From: CAYMJK01 sp043101635 | GTDB lineage: Bacteria; Planctomycetota; Phycisphaerae; Phycisphaerales; UBA1924 | Assembly: GCA_043101635.1 (NCBI GenBank) | Contig: JBICIE010000232.1 | Location: 1-9,869, forward strand | Length of the DNA: 9,869 nt | Direction: 5' to 3' | Shown: positions 4,817-9,869 of the stretch, piece by piece | Position numbering within the stretch: the first letter of the stretch is position 1 | How the letters are laid out: every line of letters starts with the position of its first letter | Translations under genes and position numbers: made by a program | The notes under the pieces: model-generated | Seen by the model: only the letters and a program-made list of their open reading frames with translations | The model's database searches: none | What the model was told of the DNA's origin: nothing

Positions 4817-5848
4817 CTACCGCCCCTGATGGTCCTGCTCCAGGTGCTCGCGCAGCAGGTCGGCGCCGAAGTCGCGCTCCAGGTCGCGGAAGACGGTGTG
4901 GATGTGGTTGGCGCCGTTCTGGGTGTTGTCGTACTCGATTGCGAACGTCGGCCCGTGCAGCCGGTAGTAGTGCCCGGCGCCGGGGGCTGCGCTACCGGCC
5001 CAGGCGAAGCGGACCGCGCCGAGCCCCGCGTGGTTGATCCGCTGCATCTGCTCGCGCCCCAGGTCGTGACGCAGCCGGTCGATGTAGGTGTGCAGCAGCC
5101 GCAGCGCGATGTCGCGCTGGGCCGGGGTCATGTCGCCGATGGCCACGCCGCGGGCTTCGCCGAGGCGGTCTGCGCCCGCGCCGGGCGAGAGGATGATGTC
5201 GCTCGGGGCGCTGCCGGCGATGATTGCCTCGCTGCGCTGTTCATCGGTGAGCGATTCCAGCAGGGCCCGCCCGAGCGCCTCCTCATCCGCCATCAGGCGC
5301 CAGCCGGCCCGCCGGCCAGCGCGCACCTCGGCCGGGTTGGCGCCGACGAAGTGCGGCGTGACGCTCGTGATCGCGCCTGTCTCGCCCGAGAAGTTCAGCG
5401 ACAGGTGATGGCCCTCGAAGCGCCACCCCCACAGGCCGTCGCCATCGGGCTCGCCTAATATGGTGATGTGGTAGCCGAGCGGATCGCGGGGACCCGGCCC
5501 CCGGCCGGCCGCCTCGAGCTGCTCGCGCAGGAACTGGTCCAGTTCCATCACGCCCACCGACTGCGTGTACCCCTGCGTCGAGAGGCAGGCCCGCAGCAGC
5601 GAGTGGGCAGCGCGGCGCTGGTCATCGTTGAGATCGCGCAGCGAGACGCCGCGCCGCGCCCGCGGCGTGTAGTGCCAGTCCAGCCGGTTCGGATCGTCGA
5701 AGTCAAGCTGCGCAACCGCCCGCTGCTCAGGCGTGAGCGTGTCCAGAAACGCACGGGCGGCGACGGCGCCCGGGTCGATCCGAATACTCGCCGCCAGGGC
5801 GAAGCCCGCGCCGAGCGCTGCCAGCATCAAGCCCGCGAAGATCTTCAT
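4817..5848 (-). CDS. DUF3500-type secreted protein (343 aa)
   Basis: Residues 1-19 (MKIFAGLMLAALGAGFALA) form a signal peptide with likely cleavage after ALA, so the protein is exported. The rest looks like the DUF3500 family, whose function is unknown: 'FLDTLTPEQRAVAQLDFDD' (34-52), 'RRGVSLRDLNDDQRRAAHSLL' split across 65-85, 'LGYHITILGEP' (124-134), 'GWRFEGHHLSLNFS' (141-154) and near the end 'YYRLHGPTFAIEYDNTQNG' (294-312) with 'NHIHTVFRDLERDFGADLL' (314-332). The repeated His residues (His147, His148, His315, His317) could bind a metal, which is my inference. Length is normal for the family. ATG 5848 is chosen over an in-frame ATG at 5887 because GGGGGAG lies five bases upstream and the signal peptide then starts the protein. 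It lies 63 bases after kbl on the same strand, separated by a CACAGATG repeat. Confidence 0.85.
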   Translation of the reverse strand: MKIFAGLMLAALGAGFALAASIRIDPGAVAARAFLDTLTPEQRAVAQLDFDDPNRLDWHYTPRARRGVSLRDLNDDQRRAAHSLLRACLSTQGYTQSVGVMELDQFLREQLEAAGRGPGPRDPLGYHITILGEPDGDGLWGWRFEGHHLSLNFSGETGAITSVTPHFVGANPAEVRAGRRAGWRLMADEEALGRALLESLTDEQRSEAIIAGSAPSDIILSPGAGADRLGEARGVAIGDMTPAQRDIALRLLHTYIDRLRHDLGREQMQRINHAGLGAVRFAWAGSAAPGAGHYYRLHGPTFAIEYDNTQNGANHIHTVFRDLERDFGADLLREHLEQDHQGR

Positions 5849-5869
5849 TGGCGCTCCCCCGGATTCGAC

Positions 5870-5910
5870 AGGCGTCATCTGTGCCATCTGTGATCATCTG
5901 TGGATCGCCT
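5870..5910. repeat. Solo CACAGATG tandem module
   Basis: The + strand reads ATCTGTG three times at 5877-5903 (TCATCTGTGCCATCTGTGATC...), bounded by AGGCG (5870-5874) and CGCCT (5906-5910), which are complementary. It is the single-armed counterpart of the inner palindrome at 535-636. It fills most of the space between the kbl stop and the DUF3500 Shine-Dalgarno site. Confidence 0.75.
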
Positions 5911-5911
5911 C

Positions 5912-7129
5912 CTACAGCTTCTTCAGGGCGTCCACAAGCTGGTCGAGATGCTCGCGCTCGTGGGCAGCCGAGATCTGGATCCGCAGCCGGGCCGTCCCCT
6001 CCGGCACCACCGGGTAGCCGAAGCCGATGACGAACACGCCGTAGTCCAGCAGCTTCCTGCTCATGGCGATGGCCTTGGCGGTGTCGCCGACGATGATCGG
6101 GCAGATGGCGGTGGGGCTCTCGAGCACCTCGAGGCCGGCGGCGCCGATCTTCTTGCGGGCGTAGGCGGTGTTGTCGCGCAGCTTCTGGACGCGCTGCGGC
6201 TCGCGCATCAGGATCTCGATGGCCTTGTTGGCGCTGCACGCCACCGTCACCGGCAGGGCGTTGCTGAACAGCGTCGGCCGGCCGCGCTGGATGATCAATT
6301 CCGTGCCGCGCTTCGGCCCGGCGATGAAGCCGCCCGCCCCGCCGCCGAGACCCTTGCCCAGCGTGCCGGTGAAGTAATCCACCTGGCCCACCATGTCGTA
6401 ATGCTCGTGCACGCCGCGGCCCGTCTTGCCGAGCACGCCGTGGCCGTGGGAGTCATCGACGACCAGCAGTGCCCCGAACTCATCGCACAGCGCGCGCAGT
6501 TCGGGCAGTTTGGCGATGTCGCCTTCCATGGAAAAGACGCCATCGGTGACGACCCAGATCTGTCCGGTGATGTCGGGATCGGAACGGGCCGCCTCGAGCC
6601 TGGCGCGGCAGTCGTCCATGTCGCTGTGCTTGAAAACGCCCTTCTTGACGCCCTTCTTGATGGTCGGTGTCAGGCGCATGGAGTCGATGATGCAGGCGTG
6701 GTTCAGCTCATCGGAGATGATGATGTCGCCGCTCTCGCAGAAGGTCGGGAACAGCGCCTCGGAGGCGTTCCAGCAGCTCACGAAGGTGTAGCTGCTCTCG
6801 GTCCCCATGTACTTCGCGATGGTCTGCTCGATGATCTCGTGCGGCTCGAACGTGCCGCAGATGAAACGCACGCTGGCGGTGCCGGCGCCGTACTTGCGCA
6901 GCCCCTCGATGCCCGCCTCGACCACTTCCGGGTGGTTGGCCAGCCCGAGGTAGTTGTTGGAGCAGAAGCAGAGGCGCTCGCGGACCGTGCCATCCTCATC
7001 GCGCATCTTGACGACCGGACCCATCGGGCTGGCCAGCATGCGCAGGCGCTTGTACTGGCCCGAGGCGTCGAGCTGCGCGAGGATGCCATCGGTGCGGACG
7101 TCGAACGGATGTGCGGTGGCGGTGGTCAT
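5912..7129 (-). CDS. kbl: Glycine C-acetyltransferase-type PLP enzyme (2-amino-3-ketobutyrate CoA ligase), 405 aa
   Basis: This is a cytosolic fold-type I PLP enzyme of the alpha-oxoamine synthase family. Kbl interconverts 2-amino-3-ketobutyrate plus CoA with glycine plus acetyl-CoA, the second step of threonine breakdown through threonine dehydrogenase. Family landmarks are complete: 'CSNNYLGLANHP' (56-67), 'YGAGTASVRFICGT' (80-93), 'DELNHACIIDSMRL' with His144 that stacks on PLP (140-153), 'VVDDSHGHGVLGKTGRG' (223-239) with Asp225 and His228, the Schiff-base lysine Lys259 in 'FTGTLGKGLGGGAGG', and Arg382 in 'ARLRIQIS' for the substrate carboxylate. Relatives BioF, ALAS and SPT share the fold, and the exact substrate is inferred from overall wording and length; 'DSHGHG' differs from the usual 'DSHAxG'. 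No threonine dehydrogenase gene is next to it. No Shine-Dalgarno site is present; TACACT lies six bases before the ATG. Confidence 0.92.
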   Translation of the reverse strand: MTTATAHPFDVRTDGILAQLDASGQYKRLRMLASPMGPVVKMRDEDGTVRERLCFCSNNYLGLANHPEVVEAGIEGLRKYGAGTASVRFICGTFEPHEIIEQTIAKYMGTESSYTFVSCWNASEALFPTFCESGDIIISDELNHACIIDSMRLTPTIKKGVKKGVFKHSDMDDCRARLEAARSDPDITGQIWVVTDGVFSMEGDIAKLPELRALCDEFGALLVVDDSHGHGVLGKTGRGVHEHYDMVGQVDYFTGTLGKGLGGGAGGFIAGPKRGTELIIQRGRPTLFSNALPVTVACSANKAIEILMREPQRVQKLRDNTAYARKKIGAAGLEVLESPTAICPIIVGDTAKAIAMSRKLLDYGVFVIGFGYPVVPEGTARLRIQISAAHEREHLDQLVDALKKL

Positions 7130-7135
7130 GGCGCA

Positions 7136-7141
7136 AGTGTA
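7136..7141 (-). promoter_or_regulatory. Candidate -10 element (TACACT) before kbl, leaderless
   Basis: On the minus strand TACACT is followed by six bases (TGCGCC) and the kbl ATG. The upstream C-rich stretch (complement of AGGGGAGGGG) offers no Shine-Dalgarno site in the right sense and no clear -35 hexamer. Confidence 0.5.
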
Positions 7142-7185
7142 GGGGAGGGGGCGCCGAGTTGGTTCTGCGCAGCCTCTGAGGGAGC

Positions 7186-7205
7186 CGCCGAGCGCAAGCT
7201 CGGCG
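7186..7205 (-). terminator. Hairpin after the signal peptidase-like gene
   Basis: The + strand reads CGCCGAGC-GCAA-GCTCGGCG, a perfect 8-bp stem with a four-base loop, 18 bases beyond the stop of the minus-strand gene. No T-run follows, so if it terminates it is not a classical intrinsic terminator. It is related in sequence to the hairpin at 8133-8150. Confidence 0.45.
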
Positions 7206-7222
7206 ACCAGGAGTTCAGGGCT

Positions 7223-8086
7223 TTATCTGAACACCGCAAACCGCTGCAGCGGCCAGTACCGAAGCCGCGCCACACCGATAATCGCGTCGCGCCGCACGGC
7301 CCCCGGCTGCTCGCCGTGCGGGCCGGGTTCTGCCCATGTGCGCGAGTCACCGGACTCGGCGGCGTTGTCGCCAACGACGAAGTACTCTTCCAGTCCGAGC
7401 CGGAGAGGGTTGCCCGGGCCGGCGTTGCGAATGCGGAATGTGCGGTGTTCCGGCGGTCCCAGCCAGGCCCACTGCTGCTCTGCAAGGGCCGGCGGTGTGT
7501 CAATCGGCCGGCCGTCGATCGTGATCGTGCCGTCGACTATCTCGACGACTTCGCCGGGCAGACCAGCGACGCGATGCAGGTAGGTCGTGCCGGAGGGAGG
7601 ATGGATGTACGCGACGACGTCCCAGCGCCGCACCGGCGCCGTGTGATCCACGACTATGGCGTCGCCGGCGATCACCGTCGGCGCCATCGGGTTGGTCGGG
7701 ATCCTGAAGGCCTCGAAGAGCAGGGCGTTGACCGGGACCGCAACAGCCGCCGCGCACACATTCGCGAGTATCAGCGCAGTGATCGCGCCCGCGAGTGTGC
7801 GTCGCCAGCGAGCCGCGGCCCAGTAGAAGAACATGACGATGATGATCACAACAAAGGCGGCATCGGTCACTACGTCGATCGCTTCTTTAGCCTTCGGAAG
7901 TACGCTGGCGAGCAGTAGTCCGCTGACGTAGACGGCGACCAGGCCAGCGATGAGTATGGCGATCTGCCGCCAGCGGATCTCGCGCAGCCGCCACGCTCTG
8001 GCGCCGAGCCACAGCCCAAGGGCGAACAGCGCCCATGTCGCCACGACAAAGGCGCCCAGCGCGAAGAGGAAGACAGGCAGCGGCAC
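7223..8086 (-). CDS. Signal peptidase I (S26) homologue lacking the catalytic serine, multi-spanning (287 aa)
   Basis: The C-terminal half has the S26 signal peptidase boxes: 'FRIPTNPMAPTVIAGDAIVVD' split at 127-147 (box B), 'WDVVAYIHP' (155-163, box C), 'YLHRVAGLPGEVVEI' (169-183, box D) and 'YFVVGDNAAESGDSR' (235-249, box E). The nucleophilic Ser just before Met in box B (normally S-x-S-M) is Pro133, and the general-base Lys of box D is His171. Histidine there is known in ER-type enzymes, but without the serine the protein should not cleave preproteins by the known mechanism. I checked both codons on the minus strand (AACCCGATG and CTGCATCGC). Four membrane helices precede the domain (~3-27, 41-62, 73-91, 99-123), more than the usual one or two. 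The start is GTG at 8084-8086, with TATACT six bases upstream. It is probably a pseudo-enzyme with a binding or scaffolding role. Confidence 0.88.
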   Translation of the reverse strand: MPLPVFLFALGAFVVATWALFALGLWLGARAWRLREIRWRQIAILIAGLVAVYVSGLLLASVLPKAKEAIDVVTDAAFVVIIIVMFFYWAAARWRRTLAGAITALILANVCAAAVAVPVNALLFEAFRIPTNPMAPTVIAGDAIVVDHTAPVRRWDVVAYIHPPSGTTYLHRVAGLPGEVVEIVDGTITIDGRPIDTPPALAEQQWAWLGPPEHRTFRIRNAGPGNPLRLGLEEYFVVGDNAAESGDSRTWAEPGPHGEQPGAVRRDAIIGVARLRYWPLQRFAVFR

Positions 8087-8092
8087 GGCGCC

Positions 8093-8098
8093 AGTATA
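8093..8098 (-). promoter_or_regulatory. Candidate -10 element (TATACT) before the peptidase-like gene, leaderless
   Basis: On the minus strand TATACT is followed by six bases (GGCGCC) and the GTG start codon. There is no room for a Shine-Dalgarno site downstream of a transcription start at the usual distance. A weak CAGGCA lies 17 bases upstream as a possible -35. Confidence 0.55.
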
Positions 8099-8132
8099 AC
8101 GGAGTTCGTCTATCGTGCCTGGAGCCGGGCCG

Positions 8133-8150
8133 CCCGAGCTTGCACTTGGG
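8133..8150 (-). terminator. Hairpin after the Memo gene
   Basis: CCCGAG and CTTGGG flank CTTGCA; the stem is six pairs with one G-T type mismatch, starting five bases beyond the Memo TAA stop. CGAGCTTGC followed by CT and GG is shared with the complement of the 7186-7205 hairpin, in opposite orientation. No T-run follows. Confidence 0.35.
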
Positions 8151-8155
8151 GCTCT

Positions 8156-9505
8156 TTACCACATCGCCGCGGCGGCGCTCGTCACCAGCGCCGCCCCCTG
8201 CGGGTCCATCGCGCCGGCGTAGCTGAGCACATCGACGCGCTCGGGCTCGACGATCTTCAGCGTCGCGACAAGGTTGCCGGTGCTGCACCAGCGGGTCGGG
8301 TTCTGCTGCCACGCCATCGCGGCGACCAGCTCCTCGGCCTTCTTCTGGCGGACGAGGTCCAGCATCTCGCGGTCGTGGCTGATCACGCGCGTGCGGGCCT
8401 GGTTGGCCTCGGGATCGTCGCCGGCCAGCGGGCGCTGGTCGCCGAAGGCGGGGCCGACGTGGCTGAGATCAGCGCTGGAGACGATCAGCGTGCGTCCATC
8501 AAGCTCGTCGATGATCCGCTTCATCGTCTCGACGAAGGGCATCAGCCCGACGCCCTGACCGTCGTACGACTCGCCGTTGTTGGCGGCCGGATCGTGGATC
8601 AGCGCGGCAAAGACCTTGGGATACGCGCCCGACTCGTCGGCGCCGAGCACGTGCTGGATCCACGCGATCTGCAGCTCGACCGAGTGCTCGCGCTCGTGGT
8701 CGTAGCGGTGCTCGAAGAGCGCCTCGCCGAGGCGGTGGCGCAGCTTCTCCACGATGTCGCGGTCCACCTCGCAGACGCCCAGCGGCGTCTCGAAGCCCTT
8801 GTCGCAGGCGCACACGCCGGTGGAGCGCCCGTAGTGGTTGGCCCCGAGGATGATCACCCGGTCGGGCCGGTCGACCACGCGCATGCGCCCCCAGACGGCG
8901 CCGTAGTTGTTCCAGCCCCGGGCATAGTCCAGGTGCGGGGCGATGATGGCGCGGGGCAGTTCGTCGAAGCTCGGGTTGTCCGCGTTCTCCAGCGCCTTCT
9001 CGATGAACTGGTCAAAGGCGTCGCGCAGCTTCTGCGGCGCCAGTTCGGCGATCTGCTCCTCGGTGGCGTCCTCGCCCAGTTCCTGCTTGGCCAACTGGTC
9101 GGCAAACGCCGCAGTCACCGAGGGCGGCAGGTTCGGGGCGGCGTCGAAGCTGCTGGTGAACTCCTCCCAGAGCTCGTCGAACTTCGGCCCGTGCAGCAGG
9201 CCGGCGTCATCGAGCTGGGCCACCAGCATCTCGACGCTGCGCCGCTCCAGTCCGCGCCCGATCTGGGCCACGATGTCGTCGACGGAACGCTCGCCATCCA
9301 TCAGCGGCAGGATGTGCTGGGCCGCCGGGCTGGTAAAGACGATCCGCTGGGAGATCTGCCGGGCGTCGGCCAGGCCGAGCGCCGGCGAGTTATTGGCCTG
9401 AGCTGCAAAGCCGCGGATCTGGCGCAGCTTCGGCCGCTGGTGGTGCGGGGCCTGGGGATCGAACTGCGGGCCGCCGGCGGCGGCGTGGGGATTCTCGCCT
9501 GTCAT
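8156..9505 (-). CDS. amrB: AmmeMemoRadiSam system protein B (Memo family) with N-terminal extension (449 aa)
   Basis: Residues ~185-449 are a Memo domain, related in fold to class III extradiol dioxygenases. Visible motifs are 'AIIAPHLDYARG' (186-197, His191), 'VIILGANHYGRSTG' (217-230, His224), 'HEREHSVELQIAWI' (270-283), 'LIVSSADLSHVGP' (340-352) and 'TRWCSTGNLVATL' (404-416, Cys407). The two His and the Cys correspond to the putative metal-site residues of human MEMO1. In prokaryotes the gene commonly travels with AMMECR1 and radical SAM genes; none is seen here, and the reaction is unknown. The first ~110 residues are extra: 'ILPLMDGERSVDDIVAQI' through 'VEMLVAQLDDAGLLHGP' resembles a small winged-helix (PqqD-like) domain, followed by an acidic helical linker. 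ATG 9505 is preferred to an in-frame ATG at 9634, whose extra 43 residues are basic, Gly/Pro-rich and would overlap the divergent gene. TAGACT lies five bases before the ATG. Confidence 0.9.
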   Translation of the reverse strand: MTGENPHAAAGGPQFDPQAPHHQRPKLRQIRGFAAQANNSPALGLADARQISQRIVFTSPAAQHILPLMDGERSVDDIVAQIGRGLERRSVEMLVAQLDDAGLLHGPKFDELWEEFTSSFDAAPNLPPSVTAAFADQLAKQELGEDATEEQIAELAPQKLRDAFDQFIEKALENADNPSFDELPRAIIAPHLDYARGWNNYGAVWGRMRVVDRPDRVIILGANHYGRSTGVCACDKGFETPLGVCEVDRDIVEKLRHRLGEALFEHRYDHEREHSVELQIAWIQHVLGADESGAYPKVFAALIHDPAANNGESYDGQGVGLMPFVETMKRIIDELDGRTLIVSSADLSHVGPAFGDQRPLAGDDPEANQARTRVISHDREMLDLVRQKKAEELVAAMAWQQNPTRWCSTGNLVATLKIVEPERVDVLSYAGAMDPQGAALVTSAAAAMW

Positions 9506-9510
9506 ACAGG

Positions 9511-9516
9511 AGTCTA
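9511..9516 (-). promoter_or_regulatory. Candidate -10 element (TAGACT) before the Memo gene, leaderless
   Basis: On the minus strand TAGACT is followed by CCTGT and the ATG. No Shine-Dalgarno site is present between them. It faces away from the divergent gene at 9624. Confidence 0.45.
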
Positions 9517-9551
9517 TCGGGCCCTCGGGCCGGCGACTTGGACCCCCGCGG

Positions 9552-9580
9552 CTGGACCCGGCCGGCCATGGGCCTATCCT
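9552..9580 (+). promoter_or_regulatory. Weak candidate promoter for the gene at 9624
   Basis: TATCCT (9575-9580) is a fair -10 hexamer, and CTGGAC (9552-9557) lies 17 bases upstream but matches the -35 consensus poorly. It would give a leader of ~35 bases that contains the Shine-Dalgarno site at 9612-9616. The divergent spacer is 118 bases long, so a promoter must lie nearby. Confidence 0.25.
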
Positions 9581-9623
9581 TGCCGTCCCGCGGAACTTGC
9601 GCCGCGGCAGCAGGAGCCCGGCG

Positions 9624-9869
9624 ATGGACTTCAAGCCCGGTCAGACCATCAAGTGCACCGTCACCCGCACCCCGCGGGCCGCCGCCAAGCGCGACACCAT
9701 CGTGCGCCTGATGCAACTCGATCCCGAGACGCAGAAGGGCCTGCGCAAGGCCCAGCAGCGCCGCGGGAAGACCACCCGCTCGTACATTCGCGGCGGGCGC
9801 GAGTGGTTCGTCCGGCAGAAGTGCGCCAAGCTGGCCCGGGTCGAGCCCGGTGAGAGCTGGAGCCTGGTC
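9624..9869 (+). CDS. Basic hypothetical protein, N-terminal 82 residues (3' end outside window)
   Basis: The frame opens at ATG 9624 with AGGAG (9612-9616) seven bases before it and stays open to the window edge, giving 82 residues. The protein is strongly basic: 'RTPRAAAKRDTIVRLMQLD' (15-33), 'GLRKAQQRRGKTTRSYIRGG' (39-58) and 'REWFVRQKCAKL' (59-70). There are no membrane segments or signal peptide. The pattern of Arg/Lys around 'SYIRGGREWFVR' suggests nucleic-acid or ribosome contact, which is inference. I recall similar short proteins in planctomycetes without an assigned function, and give no family name. It is divergent from the Memo gene. Confidence 0.75.
   Translation, partial: MDFKPGQTIKCTVTRTPRAAAKRDTIVRLMQLDPETQKGLRKAQQRRGKTTRSYIRGGREWFVRQKCAKLARVEPGESWSLV

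Noticed and set aside
4817..5887. Start of the DUF3500 gene at ATG 5887
   Set aside because: The 13 extra residues lie partly in the CACAGATG repeat and would displace the signal peptide; ATG 5848 has a strong Shine-Dalgarno site.
5900..7918. A 672-codon open frame on the + strand opposite kbl and the peptidase-like gene
   Set aside because: It is antisense to two genes with clear family motifs. High third-position G+C keeps the opposite frame open, and its Ala/Asp/Val/Gly-rich text shows no domain.
8375..9853. A 492-codon open frame on the + strand opposite the Memo gene
   Set aside because: Same cause: it mirrors the Memo coding frame, is in a different frame from the real gene at 9624 and has no recognisable domain.

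Overview
The window is G+C-rich DNA (roughly two thirds G+C, my estimate) that most resembles a planctomycete, probably class Phycisphaerae. The clues are a membrane protein ending in the CxxC...CPECG zinc-ribbon tail common in that class, a DUF3500-type secreted protein, dispersed CACAGAG/CACAGATG intergenic repeats, and small monocistronic genes. The assignment is an inference from protein style, not from a marker gene.

Left end (1-1231): the 3' end of a + strand gene (ankyrin-like repeat plus a small beta-rich tail), then about 750 bp without a convincing gene. This stretch holds a large nested palindrome (483-720), eight 21-bp tandem units (895-1062) and the first copy (A) of a dispersed ~100-bp repeat.

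Repeat-separated block (1120-4676): five copies of that repeat (A-E, all in one orientation) alternate with single unrelated genes: an Imm26-like immunity protein (-), a small lipoprotein (-), a 58-residue membrane protein (-), a PAPS-type sulfotransferase (+) and a two-helix membrane protein with a zinc ribbon (+). The last one ends inside a tandem, palindromic AAGTGGCAA repeat that lies between convergent genes.

Right block (4817-9505), all on the minus strand and probably read as separate units: in transcription order an AmmeMemoRadiSam protein B (Memo) homologue, a signal peptidase I homologue that has lost its catalytic serine, a glycine C-acetyltransferase-type PLP enzyme (kbl) and a DUF3500 secreted protein. 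Two related hairpins follow the Memo and peptidase-like genes. A divergent + strand gene of unknown function begins at 9624 and leaves the window.

Four starts (Memo, peptidase-like, kbl and the zinc-ribbon gene) lack a Shine-Dalgarno sequence but have a TANACT hexamer exactly 5-6 bases before the start codon, which points to leaderless mRNAs. Imm26, DUF3500 and the gene at 9624 have normal Shine-Dalgarno sites. No pathway links the genes. The most notable points are the repeat-gene alternation, the leaderless signature and the inactivated peptidase.
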